A stretch of DNA of 64,000 nt from Macquaria australasica (GCA_005408345.1 SEMN01000016.1:1984001-2048000); one strand, 5' to 3'. Positions 49,855-63,344 are shown, counted from the first letter of the stretch. A program made the numbers and translations. Notes: generated from the sequence alone by a model not told the origin.

Positions 49855-50282
49855 AGGGCTGCAACTAACAATTATTTTCATTATTAATTAGCAATTATTA
49901 TCAGCTATATGATTTCTCAATAAGTAAATTAATCATTTGGTTTATAAAATGTAAAAACAAATTTAAAATATGCCCATAACAATTTATTAAAGCCAGATCG
50001 GACATTCATTCAAATGTCTATGTGAGTCAACACAAGATGTCCCTTTCATCAGTTACAATTGCTATCAATAACAGAAAAACCAACAGCCCAAACCCTAAAG
50101 TTATTCATTTTACTTTCACAATAAAACAAACAGGAAGAAACTCTTCATAGCTGAGAAGACAGAACTATGATGTTTGGGATTTAGGCTTGAAAAATGACTT
50201 AAACCATAAATGATTAATCGGTTACCAAAGTAGTTGCAGATTAATTTTCTGTGGATTAATTGACTAATGATTTCTGCTCTAA
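49855..50282. repeat. MITE-like repeat, TTAATCGATTA family, copy 3
   Basis: It begins AGGGCTGCAACTAACAATTA and ends GATTAATTGACTAATGATTT then CTGCTCT, imperfect inverted ends of the same family as 25086-25434. The middle differs, with a segment around 49990-50100 that could be a nested insertion or divergence. Confidence 0.7.
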
Positions 50283-50784
50283 TTTGAAGTTGAAGCATGA
50301 ACTATTATGTCCAAAAAAAGAGTTTTAATCCTTTTTTAAAATTTGTCCCATTGACGGACACAATAATATGAACACCTCTACAATACAATGCTATAGCCAG
50401 TTTGGGAAATTAGCACCAGCCAATTTGTGAAGCAAAAGTTGTGTTCAGCTATTGTTGAAACTGTGTCAAAGAGGTGGTAATTCAACTTGATGGCAGTTTT
50501 TGAGGTCATATTTTGTGGTGTTTGTACAGGCGGGGACAAAATACCATGAACACCTTACAGTATAGTCCAACACAGCAACACCACAGACTCACAAATCACC
50601 GGAGATGAATCATCACCTCCCAGGTAGCATTTATGTTTTAATGAATCACATTGTATTGCTCAGGTATTTATGTTATTGTGTCCACCCCCTGTAGGTTAAA
50701 TCAAAATATGAAAGTAATGTTTATTAGTAGAGTTACAGTCCTACATTATTACATTCATGCTTCATTATCTACAGTAGATACTGT

Positions 50785-51258
50785 TTACCCTCACCTGATA
50801 TCTTGCTTGATCTGCTGCTCTGTTATGAACCATCCAGACCTCTCAGATCATCTGGGACAGGTCTGCTTACTGCCCAAGCTTTTTATGCACCACACATCTG
50901 GAACAAACTCGCAGAAAACTTGAGATCTGATACAACTATCACTTCTTTAAAATCAAAGCTTAAGACTTTTCTGTTTGCCACTGCCTTTTATTAAATTCAA
51001 TTTGGGATTATTTATTCTTATCTTGAACTGCACTGTAGCCACACTGTATTTTTTTATTCTACTGTTTAATCTGTTTTATTCTATTTTAGCTTATATTATC
51101 CTCTAGTTTATTTTACCCTTTTTAAATTCTACTTATGTGTCTTTTTATATTGCCTTGTGTTTCTTTTATATCTTGTCTTAATGCCCTTTATGTCTTATTT
51201 AAAGCACTTTGTATTGCTTTGTTGTTGAAAGGTGCTATACAAATAAACCTTGCCTTGC
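50785..51258 (+). mobile_element. L2/CR1-type LINE 3' end (5'-truncated)
   Basis: The plus strand encodes degenerate end-of-reverse-transcriptase sequence, including FYAPHIWNKLAENLRS near 50875-50925 and then SLKSKLKTFLFATAFY. A 3'UTR follows that ends GGTGCTATACAAATAAACCT, a typical L2 tail in fish. No upstream catalytic domain remains. The open frames here are LINE remnants, not host genes. Confidence 0.8.
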
Positions 51259-54200
51259 AGATTGTTTAGAAAACTTGCATGTACTAATAAAAGAGTATAC
51301 AAAGCTGGGAACCTTCTTCACTGTATTGTTACAATTTTTCATGCTGTACAAACATTAGTCATTTTATACAGTATATCAGGCCAGTGGGGCAGCTCCTGCA
51401 AGCTGGGGTTTCATCCCGCTGTGGAACCAACTCTGTCTGAGGCTTACAGCCTGAAACATCTGTTGTAATTTCTGTCAAATTGAACTTTTATTACCTGGTC
51501 ATTAAAGCCGCAGCAATGGCAAAACCAGATGGGTTCTTGCTGACCTTACAACTGCTTCTTTTTTATGGTGTTGGTGAAAATTGAACCAAAGGAAGCCGTG
51601 CGCTTTATAAAATTAAGGCAATCATTCCCACATTCCTGAGACATGGGGGGCACTGAGGAAGGCGAAGAGAGGTGCAGAGCACCTATGAAGGGGGAGTATA
51701 TATATGTGTGCTTTTGTATGTGTGTGTGTATGTATACGTGTAAGCGTGCATACAGTACATACACATTTTTCATGGGTAGATTCCTGTGCAGAGTGGGAAA
51801 AGATTGCATGTGATGTGTTTACAATAATTTAATAATTTGGTTATAAAAGACAAAAACTGTAATTAACACGGCAATGACAATACAGATGCATCTAAAATAT
51901 TTAGTATTTATTTCTTACATGACATATTTGAAGAAAAGAAAGGAGTCTGATTGTCATGAAGTGTACTTATTCAGAAATGAGTAATGACACTGGTTGTGTG
52001 GAATGAAAAGTTAAATCACTGTTAATGATCTCAAAAACTGAATTATATAGTTTTTTTCAAGATCTGCAAAATATTACATTTGGAAAAACAACCCCTTACC
52101 GGCCCTGCACATGTGTGTGTTCCTGATGGGCCTCCTTGCTGTACGGTTAGAGGCCAGGGTCAGTTAAATAACACACGCAGCATATAACCAGTCTGGGTGA
52201 GAGCTGTCTCACTGGGAGGGAGGGCTGCTCTATCACTGGTCCCAGTGGGGAAGAATGGAGGGATGCTGGGTGTGTTTATTAGAGACAGAGGGAGAGAAAA
52301 GTGCTTTTAGAAGAGTGGAGGGGGCATTTTCCTCCTGTTCTCTACTACTACTAGTATGACAATCCAATATCATAATGAAGAATACATGCAGGATTCAAAT
52401 CCATTGGAGAATACTGTAACTTCGTAAAAGTTAGAGAGAAGTCATGTCCAAGAAAATGTTGATGAGGTGGATGAGTAGAGCAATAACCTGAACATATGAG
52501 TGGAGAAACATAACAAAAGAGTTTGGACCAACCTGTTAGACAGAGCTCTCCACCACCATCATCGAAACACTAAGTGAGGAATTCTTTTGGAAGAATCTAT
52601 GTGCTAAGGAGCATCGAAGTTTTCTGTTGGCTCGTGGTGGCTCAACACCTTACTAAGACATTATTTTAGGTTTCTCTCTTTTTTGTCACCGATATGTATT
52701 TTGTCAAAAGGTCAAAAGGTGTATTGTGTCAAAATAGATAGTCAGGTAGTTTTTGGTGTGGAAAATGTCTTAATACGCATAAACCTCCATGAAGTCTTAA
52801 TTAAAACCACCAACTGAACCACCTTGACCCTTAAGGCACCAGTATGCTCAATCAGAACTGCTGTGTCCGACAATTTCTGTAACTTTTCGGAACCGACATC
52901 TGACATTCACACCCACTTTCCTCAGTGATTGGCAAGGGCGTGCAGAGATGAGAAAGTAAGCAGGGTTTGAAGTGTTCTCTTAAGATCACTTTTCATGTGT
53001 GCAACCCAATGCAACACTATTAATGACTTTCAGGAGAATATGAAAATGAGCGCTGGACAACACATCGTACGAACTGCATCTGCCTGCCAGTCTGTCTTAA
53101 ACCACATTTCCCAGAATGACTTTCAACACCGCTCAACAACGGGAATTTAAACTTGTGGCTTTTAATCAAGAGTGGACAGATACAGTAAGCAAAGAAACTC
53201 GTAAGTGGACCATCGCTGTGATCATGGCCATGCTCTTGCTCAGAACACAAACGTGTCTTTTTCCTACATAATGAAAACAAACAAAAAGCAAACAAAAAAA
53301 AAGCAAAAGATTGCTTTGTACATAGTCAAAAAAAAGTGTTTGTATTGTATTGAGGTGGATTTCTTTTTATACTGATGCGTGCTGATCAATTATTTAGTGA
53401 GCGCTCCGGTTATTTTTGTGAACAAAAACAGAAAAAACAGTAGTGTCAAGGGAAGTGATTGGCTCAAATATAAAGTAAAGTGTGGGAGAAAGTGGGAGAT
53501 GGGATAAGAGGAACAAGATGGACAGATGTTGAGAATGTTGTGGAGTCAAGAAGACCTGAAAGCTGAGGGCTTATATGATTTTAGGGAGGTTTTCTGCAGG
53601 GAGAGGTGTATGATTTTGAAGGTGGAGGTAATATCATGCGGCAGATGGTGAGTATAGGCCTGGGCAAGCTAAGTTCTATGCTTTTGGGGGATGAATAGGG
53701 GGGGCATCTAAACGCAGATGTGGTTATTATAGGGCTCTTGCTTCCTTTCACATGGCGTTAAGCCCCGCAAAGTATAATATTACATTCATTCTCTCCTCAT
53801 GTTTATATACTCTCCCTCCCTTTTCCGAGTTCTCTCAGTATCCCTCAGCATAGGAATAATAATGCTTATGTGACATTCACATCAATGTTTCACACAACAA
53901 AATGGTCAACTTCAAACCTGGAACCACGTCACATGAGAGTCTCCGTCAGAGGAGTTACAATTCAAGACAGATTCTTCTCATTAGTTAAAAATCACAGATT
54001 ACATCTTTTCTTCTCTGTTATTAAAATGTACTTCAGCAAACTCAGAAGCAGTATTTTTATGTATCCTGGCGAGAGGCACGCTGATGACACATTGTGACAG
54101 TAACTGTGTGTCAGCGGATACAGCCAGCTGGCAAGAGGATAGACACACAGCCAACGGAGGCCATCAGAGGAAGAGAGAGACAATGGCAGCTTTTATTTCT

Positions 54201-54610
54201 CCACCGCACATTCCAGTGGAAGAAAGGAGTTGGCCTGCCCGCCTGCTGTTTGAACCTGAGGCAGACTAGTTCAACGTGTCTGGGTCGCGGTACTTCCCAG
54301 AGCCATTGTCATTTTGTACCTCAGTGCAGCAGTGTCACAATGATGGATTTTTCCAGCGTGTCTGTATATTTTGAAGGACATTTTTCCTTCAATAAACACC
54401 ATAAGACCAAATTGCCCCTCAATTATATCATCATTACTAATTGCTGTGAGTCAAGTATATCACTGGCAGAGTGTGAAAGGTTTGGTATTGGTTATTGACA
54501 GAGCACTGGTGATCATCACTCATCATGTTACTGAAACTGAGTTCATAAGGTCACGGCTGTTGGTATTAATAAAAGCGCCAATAAAAAACAATAGTCTCTA
54601 TTGTTAACAG
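51259..54610. other. Intergenic sequence, no gene seen
   Basis: Unassigned sequence with a short TG-rich tract near 51716-51740 and A-rich runs near 53292-53335. The plus-strand open frame at 54094-54498 (134 codons) lacks domain signature or splice support. Confidence 0.45.
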
Positions 54611-54680
54611 TTATACATTATATTCCTTTGTACAGCACCTTTCATATACAAAATGCAGCTCAAAGTGCTTTAATTTGTGT
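54611..54680. repeat. Short LINE/SINE-tail-like repeat
   Basis: The phrase AGCACCTTTCATATACAAAA followed by TGCAGCTCAAAGTGCTTTA is common in teleost retroelement tails. Only this short terminal piece is recognisable. Confidence 0.55.
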
Positions 54681-56689
54681 TGCCATCTAGCCCCATTTGT
54701 GACCTCAGCACTCAGCATTACTCTGGGATTCGGTCACACAGCGTTCCCTGTGCAAACCTTAGGGGAAAAGTCAAAGTGTGTGTGTTGGGGACAAGTTGCA
54801 ACAAGTTGTGTTTTTAAAGCTATTTTCATGACCCCACAGATGTCTTCCGTCAGATAAAATGTTTTCCTGGGATGAAACCAACTTTTAAATTCAATATTTC
54901 CACAGACTACACGGACCTAACGTACAATCAACAATACTTTTGAACATGCAACCCTCTGCTGGATAACATAGACAAAGAAACGTGCACCACTGACCTCCGC
55001 ACCCTTACCTTGTGCTGCATTTTAACATCTCACTACTTCCTGCATTGGTCCTGAACATTGTCACTAAACATAAATCACATAAGACTGGGTTGAAATGATC
55101 AGCATGAAGTGTTTGTAGTCCTTCACAATCCAACACCAAGAGCCTCTTTCCAGACTCATAATTGTCATCACTCCTTACATAAGTTAGAGAGTTTCAAAAC
55201 ACTAGAATGCGTTGCTGTTTGCATGTCTAGCCATTAATCGTTTTCTCAACAAGAAAATGTTTTCTCTTCCTTATTGCTGTCACTATCACTCTGACAGCTG
55301 ACATTTGCCAAATGCAACAGCTCGAGGCACATTCTGTAGGGGAATTTGAAGTAATTATTGGTAAAGTATTACTAGCTGAAGTAATTCTTCATACATTGGG
55401 TCTAGGGAATAAAGTAGTAAATGACGGCATTTCAGCACAAAATAACAACTGGAATTCATGCAAGGACATAATTTTTTAGCATTTTTAGAGTATAAGAGGG
55501 TGGAATTTTCCTTTAAATTCAGAAGAGGCCTCCATCTTTATAGTACATATTTTAAAATGTTTAGTAGATATTCAAGATGTGCTTTTACTCTGTAGTTTAA
55601 CATGTGGTATAGCAGCCAGCTATTTAGTTCTTATTTTTGTCCTTTTGTACTTGTCTTACACAGTGTTGAAAAAAAAAAAAAAACACCTTTTCACCCAGGA
55701 CACGTGTTGTTATCCAGCTTTTTTGAAAGCCATATTCCCCTTGAGGATGTTCTTTTCTTTTATTTGGAAAGGTCAGTGATGCCAACACTAGCCCAGATGT
55801 AAAGTAGTATGAATCTCCCCCAGGTGCCCTCACGTATCCATGTCTGTGGGTGTTAAGATGGTGTCAGCGAGGGCATCCTGTTGTCCCCGCTCAGGAGAAC
55901 CTGTTTCCTCCTGAGTCTTGGCTCCTAGGTCCGACACAGTCTTCCTCATGTTACAGAATACACACAGAGACAATGGCACACACGTTGGGCGCACATGAAG
56001 CATGCATGAACACACACATATTCTCATTATATTAAACAAACAGGCAGGCAGAGGATGAGGCACCTGCACCGTGCCTCCTCCTTTTCAGGGAAACATATGG
56101 GGAAATTATGATGGTTGCAGTCAGGCAGATCAGACTGTCAAATATTGCTTTTCATCAGTTGAGCAGGTGTTGTTAAGACTATCCACGTGACCTGTTCTGG
56201 TAACCTCGAAAGATCTTTGACCTTTCTCATATACACAACCAGGAGCAGGTGATATTCTCTAGGCCTTAGGTTAAAAATGAGAATCTAAGGATGAATCTAA
56301 AACTAGGTTTGATGCCTGGTAATTTATTCTGGAAATGGCAGAAAGAAATGGGAATATTTATATAGAAAATCTGGGAAAAGGACAACAAAAATGTCTAGAT
56401 GTTAGTATTATGATTATGGGTCATCAAACTGAGTGAATCAAATTTTAAAAAAAAAAGCCTTCTTATCAAGCTGATTGACTGATTTAAGGTTACAAATAGT
56501 ATCAAATGAACATATATTATCTAATGGACATGGAAGTTTCATGAGCAATTGGGACCAATTTTACAGTTATATTTGTAAACAGTATACAGTTTTTTGTCCC
56601 TATTTAAGAGATATATTTTGCTTCTACATTTTGGTTTAAATGTGTGGCATGTAACCATAAATAATCAGCACTGTAAAGAACATTTAGTA
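54681..56689. other. Intergenic sequence, no gene seen
   Basis: An A run lies near 55669-55683. Several short frames exist on both strands without coding features. Nothing I can assign. Confidence 0.45.
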
Positions 56690-57120
56690 ACTTTTTGAGG
56701 CACTTTGTTACTTTATATTTATAGATCAGAAATATATTGTGTTTTTTACTCCACTACATTTACCTGAAAAATGAAGTTGCTAGTTACTTATATACTGCCA
56801 AAGATTTTACCTACAAAACACATGATCAGCTTATAAATTATTATGCATTATCGATTAAACTACCCAGTAGCATGCTAAGTAATTATATTAGCTACACTCA
56901 ACCAGCTACAACATTAAAATTCTGCTTATGCTTTAATGAACCAGTTATGATAACCCAATGATATTATATACACTAATAAAACACTTTGAAAGGGGTCATA
57001 ATGACTACTTTTACTTTTAATACTTAGTACATTTACTGAATACTTGTGTACTTTTTGTGTACTTTTACTTACATTCAATCACTAAATGTGAGACTTTTGC
57101 TTTTTTGGAGTATTTTTATT
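56690..57120. repeat. MITE-like repeat (ACTCCACTACATTTACCTGA family)
   Basis: The ordered phrases TTTTTTACTCCACTACATTT, ACATGATCAGCTTATAAATT, ATTAAACTACCCAGTAGCAT, GACTACTTTTACTTTTAATA and GGAGTATTTTTATTCC match a very abundant teleost element. The ends read TTTTTACTCCA and TGGAGTATTTT and are roughly inverted. The reading frame at 56737-56961 is within it and is not a gene. Confidence 0.75.
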
Positions 57121-57479
57121 CCTTGGCTTCTCCCACTTCTCCACTTTGATGTCATTGCTGTTTATGTGTTGTATGTGCATACCCCAAAAAAGAGAGAGAG
57201 AAAAGGCAAAATTTTAATAAAAGCCCTATAAAACATAATATGGGTATGTAAAACACATTTCTGCAAAACGTGGCTGTATGTGCTGTAGGCAAACTGAGAA
57301 ATGGCACCTGCCACGTAAATCAGGCTATAACATCTGAAGAAATGGTATCAAGGCAGTGAGGGGGGAATGGAAATAATGAACCCCCCCCCCCTACACGCAC
57401 ATATCCACACATACACAGTAAAAAGATAACAAACATTACTGATAAAACTGTCAATAGCCTGCAGTTGTTTACCACAAAC

Positions 57480-58115
57480 TAACAAATCCTGCTATCTGGA
57501 GTGCATACAGAGAGTCCGCAGCTTCAGAGACTCGGACTGAATAGTTTGTGGGTCGTTGTGTAAACAAGTGAAGAAGAGCCCTTGACCAAACAAAGATTTA
57601 AAGGGGAGATAGAGGAGAAGAAGAAGAAGAAGCTGAGAAGAGGAGCAGTTCTGCTGAGGGGGAGAGGAGTGGTTGAGATAAGGGAGCGCGCTCTGGCGTA
57701 CACGCACGTACACGCACGCACACACACACACACACGCTCAGGTTGTGTGCAGCGCGCACCGAGAAAGAGGAGGAGGAGGAACCAGAAACCTTCGCTCATT
57801 TACTTAACATCACTTCCCCACCGCCGGGAAAGCAAACACGCTCCTGAAGCTGCAGAGGAAGAGAAGTGAGATCGATGTGAGTGAGCGTCTGCAGAAAGCT
57901 GTCAGCTGTCGGCACCTGGAGCCTCTCGACCGAGAGCTTGTGCTTCTTCCTCCTCCTCTTCTTCTTCTTCTTCTACTTCAGCTCAGGAACTGCGAGTCAT
58001 CAGGAGTCATCTGGGACACTTGAGTAAGAGTCTGCGGAGTCTTCTGGGCATGGAGAGACAACTGCTCTGATTGATAATCGGATTTTTTCCTGCATAATCT
58101 TCTTTCTGAATAATG
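57480..58115 (+). promoter_or_regulatory. Putative promoter and first exon of a plus-strand gene outside the window
   Basis: The region is GC-richer and purine-rich, with CpG-containing GCGCGC phrases near 57685-57690 and 57751-57756, unlike the flanking AT-rich DNA. It ends with an ATG at 58113-58115 immediately followed by GTAAGTG, a strong splice donor. An upstream six-codon frame (58050-58070) and another ATG-TGA lie in the presumed leader. A pyrimidine tract ending TACTTCAG at 57981 could instead be a 3' splice site, making 57982-58115 an internal 5'UTR exon. Synteny suggests TFAP2C downstream, but no tfap2c coding exon was found. Confidence 0.4.
57942..57980. repeat. (TTC)n-type pyrimidine tract
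   Basis: A CTT/CCT run of about 39 bases within the putative first exon. It matters because it also makes a plausible 3' splice-site tract. Confidence 0.7.
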
Positions 58116-61100
58116 GTAAGTGTGAAAGACATTCATTTTTGATTATGGCATCGTGTTCGTGATATCGAAAGTGTTATTTCTGGTTCGACGCATTACATTT
58201 AATAAAATAGCCTGTAGAGTTCATCCTTCTGTCTGGAAAAATGTTTCTGTTAAAGTGTATTTCAGCCCTGTTGGTGTTCAATTCAGATCATCTTCTAAAT
58301 AAACATCACATCGCATTTCATTTGCATTTAGATCTGAATAATGGGCCCTTAATTAAAAGAAAACCTTGACACCCCTGTATGGTTTTTAAAATTTTCTTGC
58401 AAGATTCAATCATAAGTTTACAATGAAATAAGTATTTTATTATATCAAATATTTCCAATTTATTCATCCACTTTTCTCAAATAACTCCACCTATCTCTCC
58501 TAAAAAATTTACAATCAGGTTATTATAATGATGAAGCAATGTTTAAAAAAGTTTTTATTATTATGTATTTTCATATAATGTGTGAGTATTTGAGAAAACA
58601 ACAGCTAGCAGAAATCAATTCAATTAATTATTACGCTAATCCTTGAAGGAAAAATGATCTCAAAGGCCTCATACCAACACCAAACGCTTGTTGGACACGT
58701 TTGGAAATTTGTACAGACAAACTATATTGTGTGCAAAAGTAAATAGAATATCTTCTTTGTCACTGTAGTTGGAAATCTTCCTGTCAGCTGAGGAAACCAT
58801 CACATTATTTTCTTTTTCACCATTTTGCTCAACTTTCTTTTACTCATTTTTTATTTATTGTAAGAGTCATTAATAAGAACAGAAAACCCCCCAAAAATCC
58901 ACCATTAACAAATCAGGTGTTTGTGTCTCACTGAGCTCTTTAAAAGATGTGGGGGGGAAAGTGTGTGAGGCACCTTCTCTTAGATTGAGCTTCTTTGTTT
59001 TTCTTGGTGCTGCTTGAATCAGTGAAACGCTTTTTTGCTCGGCTTAAGTACAGAAGATTACACCCAAATCACTCACACCCCCTCAGCAGCCATGCAGGGA
59101 CCCTCATTAACTAAATTATGGGGAGCCTCGCTAAGCATTTTTCAAAGGCTGGTATTCATATTTTTCAAGGACCCCTTCATGGCTCCAGACTAGAAGCTCA
59201 TTCGCTGTGTTTTGCCAACCGTTTAAATCACCTTTAAACATTTCTATCAGCTGCACAGTTGGAGGAGCAAGGGTTAATGGGGCCCTTTTGCCTTTTGAAA
59301 AAAAATGTAAATAAAAACATTTAAAAAGCAAAGAAATCTGACATCACATTTTCTTGTAATTCGTCAAATCTGGTTAGATTGATTGATTAGATTTAAAACG
59401 AGAAGATTAATTATGAAATATGTGTGCTCATAGCATCATTTCTTTTTTAAAAATTTAAATTTGCATTATTTGAACTATAACATTTTACATCTTCATAGAG
59501 GAAAATGGAGCTTTTTTTTTCATTGCTATCATCGTTGTTTCAGGCCAAACAAAGTTTAACTCTAGTGAAATGCATTTCCCATAAACCAGCTCTCAAAAAT
59601 GTCACACTCATTTCTGAATTTTATAAAATAAACTGGACATGTATATCACTCCTTGTCGGTGTCTATTATCTGAAATAAACCTGCGGGGCTAATGGCCAGC
59701 CAAAGAGGGAATCTTATTTTAGATAGTTGCTGTATCAGATTCAGGTCTGTGACGGATTGTAAATCTCAGCAAATCTCCTTTATATACCTGTATTTCAACC
59801 CCCACAAATAACATCCAGGAGTCTTGATGGAGGAGGGGGTGGGAGGTGTGCTCAGACCACATACCAAAGGTGTGTGCACGGGCGTGTTTGATTTAACACT
59901 CCGGTTCGTCTCCTAATAACATTAGGCCCCATTTCTGGACTCCCTCTCCACGGCTGGGCCGGGACCCTCAGTCTCTCTCCCTCTCTCTCTCCTCAGCCTT
60001 CATGGTTCCTATTACTGGCTCTAATAAATTGTGAATAAGCGGCAGCCCAAAAAGTCCCGGGCTGTGGAGAATTCCCCATCCTGTAGCGCAAGGCACCCCC
60101 TCTTAAGAAAACACAAATTAATTCCAAACCCCTCTGTAGCCAAACGTTTGTGGAATGATAAATATTTTCATAGAAAGCTCTGCTCTTCCTGACTTTATCT
60201 GCCCAAATTTCATTATATTTCTTCACAGCCGCACAGTTCTTGATATCTTTTAGCTTCTGTGCTTCTCTCTTTCTTTCTCCATTGCTCTCTTTCTCCTCCT
60301 GTCTCTCTCTTTCTCTGGGAGTCAAACAGCCTTGCTGACTTGAACTCAAGGTTACACCAGGGAAAATATATTCAATTCCTCATCCTCTTAGTCTGAAACG
60401 AAGGTATCATCTCACTAAAAGCTAGTCTAATGAGCGTTATTCACAGTGTCATTTAGCACAGTTTCAGCTGCTGCGCTGGAGTGAGTGTTGTTAATATTTG
60501 GTGCCAAAAAGTTTCAGCCTCACTCAGTTTTTTTCTTGTTCTATTATATCCATTCACACACTGTCTTTGTGTTGTTGCTCAGCCCTGTGTACAGAGCAAA
60601 TCTACATGGTTATCATGATCTGCCAATTTCAAAGAAGAGATATTTACGTGACTGTGTTCCAACACAGTGTACTTTATGTTTGACAGGTGATCAAGGCAAT
60701 GACGAGTGTCATTATTAGTTTGTCCTGGTTTTGATAATGAGAGAAGCAGACTACTTAAACAATTCTATAGGATTAATCCAAGCACTGTTGAAAAGACAAA
60801 ACCAATCTTGCTAAATTTGTTAAAATAATAATACTGTATATTTACCAGAGTGCACTTGTTTGCTCATTTGTGTATTTGTTTATTTATTTATTTACTTGTC
60901 ATATTTTTGTTTCTGTAGATTTTTGTGTCTAGCTACATCCATATAGCTCCTTGAGTGTCATTGTGGACTAAAGTCTAAAAAAAAGTTTAATTTGTAAAAA
61001 AGCCAATGGGTAATGATGAAGTATCATTGTACTACATAGAAGTCCAGCAAGTTTCAGTGTAATTTGTTGTTTTTTTAAGTCCAACTATAGATTAATAAAA

Positions 61101-61554
61101 GAACAAATTTCTGTTTCTTAAGTGAGTTTTAGGTTTCAGCTCATGGAACGACTCCTTCTGAACTTTATACAACTTCAGAAGAAGCAATCATCAGTGTAGC
61201 CTGATATGTGCAGCTGTCTGCACAAACAGCAAGTCGGGCTAAATCCAAACTCTCCAAACTATTCTTTGTAAAATGTTTCTTATTAAAGCAGAGCATTAAA
61301 GCAACAGCAGAAGGCGATGCTGCCAAACAAAGTCAATACAATAAAGATGAGGAAATAGTTCTGATAACAGAGTCACTAAATTATTAGTGTTAAAAAAAAA
61401 CAGTTTTGTTCCCTCTCCTCTAATCCATGCCGTTTTCTCTCAGCGTGAATTTAGCTGACTTGTGTTTTCTAAAATTATGTTTTAGCATGCGTGTGTTTGT
61501 GTGTGTGAGAATCCATTGAGAATTAGTGTGTCTGTTGTGTTGCGAGACCTCAGA

Positions 61555-61809
61555 CGTGTGTGTGTGTGTGTGTGTGTGCGTGTGAATCTGCACATACATG
61601 TCATTATGTTTCGTGAAACAAAACATCAGGATTGAAAAGAGATGCTAGTGGCACTACTGGTTGATCCTTTGGCTCTCGAACAGTTTGAGGCTCCAGAGTT
61701 ATCACATTTCCCCCTAAATGTCTTCTCCTTGCCCACCCTTCCCTCCTCTTTGTAATTCCCTTAAGTCCCAGAGAGCACCCGGGGAGGCCTTGTGGTGATG
61801 TGTGTGTAG

Positions 61810-61848
<39 letters not shown>
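61555..61848. repeat. Two (TG)n microsatellites
   Basis: TG runs at about 61555-61584 and 61812-61848, separated by 230 bp of unique sequence. Confidence 0.9.
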
Positions 61849-61849
<1 letters not shown>

Positions 61850-62477
61850 AACCCTGGGCTGTCAGCAGACAACAGCTGTCTCTCTGGCTATCTCCGCTCT
61901 CCTTATCTCATCTTGAGAATGGTGGAGCCACACACATCGCAGCGTATAGCCTGCAGTGACCATATTTCATTTTTTCGTGCTTAAAACGGTTTGGGTACTT
62001 TCCACTGAAAAGAGAATTTAATAATTCTCTGCGGCTCTGGGAGTATTTTTTTATTTATTTATTTTTTTTTTTAGGTGTCAGAATTTTTCTTCAGCATCAC
62101 TTTTCGTCATTGAATCTTTTCCTGAATATAGTTTTTTTTCCCACCATTTTCCATATTTTAATGCCTACTCATATTTTATAATATCTCATCTCATTTGTCC
62201 TGCATTCTTATCTCTCCAAAATGGTATACATTACTCTCTTGCTTTCTCTTTTCTCTCACTTTCTCTGTCTCACACTCACACACTTACACACTAAATCTAC
62301 CAGTAAAGAAATAATTGGACCTCAGTCGGTCTGTACCGCCAGTGAGTTTTAGCTACCACCAAGCTCTGTCTGGCCAGCTGTTAGCAACAAGGGCGGCCAC
62401 TTGCCACTATCTGCTGAGGAGACTGATCGAGGGCAAACCTTTTTGTCCTAATGACTAATAAAGCAGCCAGTCTGAGA

Positions 62478-62480
<3 letters not shown>

Positions 62481-62559
<79 letters not shown>
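62481..62559. repeat. Long perfect (TG)n microsatellite
   Basis: About 39 uninterrupted TG units. It is the longest perfect tract in the window and likely length-polymorphic. It explains the Cys/Val and Thr/His open frames on both strands. Confidence 0.97.
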
Positions 62560-62561
<2 letters not shown>

Positions 62562-63339
62562 ATTTGTGTGTGTGAGTTCATTAGAGAAGGCAGGAGCACT
62601 CGTGCAGTCAGGCATGTGTCAGTTTTGAGTGTGCAAGCGTGTGTGCGACCACCCTCCCATCACTGGACCAGATGTTTTTTTTTACCTGGGAGCCAGACCA
62701 CCATCTGACTGGGGTCAGCCCAGTCCTCCAACCCCACACCCGCTCCTCCAGGCTGCTGGGAGGTCTGCCAGCTGTCCCTCACTCTGACCCCCGTCCCGGG
62801 GCACTGGTTCTGGGGGAGTCAAAGTCTGGGCCTTGGGGTAGGTGGTCCGTCTCAGATTTGGCAATATTACTGGGGGGAATTATTAGGGATATTATTGGAG
62901 TGTGAGTGCCGGGATATGGGCAGTGAAGGCGAGGAAGGAGGAACGAAAGAAGGAATTAGGAAGCATAAAAAGAATGCAGAATTTTGTGAGAGGTAATTTT
63001 GAGAGGAGTAAAGAGTGTGTGCTGGAGAAAAACAGGGAGATAAAGACACTGGCATGGTTGAATAAAGAGGTTTTGATTACTGAGGGACAGAGGGGGGTAG
63101 CTTCTGGCATTAAAGCAGTCTTGTTGCAGAGAGTTAGTCAAGTGGAAAGGAAAGGCCACCAAGTCTGGGGGGTAAAGTTACAGAGTGCAGACAGAGTCGG
63201 CAACAGGTTCCCTGCTGCCAGAGATTAACTGGAGCCTCTCATAGAATGAGTGTGTTTCTTTCAAAGGAGTTCTGTATCTGTCATTATGCGACTTAACTGT
63301 TCATTCACTTTTAATTTAAAGAACATCGCTATTAGCCAG

Positions 63340-63344
<5 letters not shown>

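Noticed and set aside
50651..50994. Two plus-strand frames that look protein-like
   Set aside because: They are the decayed C-terminal end of an L2-type LINE reverse transcriptase, followed by its typical 3' tail, and not a host gene.
54094..54498. 134-codon plus-strand frame
   Set aside because: No similarity that I recognise, overlapping frames at the same place, and no splice-site support.
57582..57869. 95-codon Arg/Lys/Glu-rich plus-strand frame in the putative first exon
   Set aside because: The composition is dictated by GAAGAAG and CACACA simple sequence, and the frame ends before the proposed donor. It is better read as leader or promoter.
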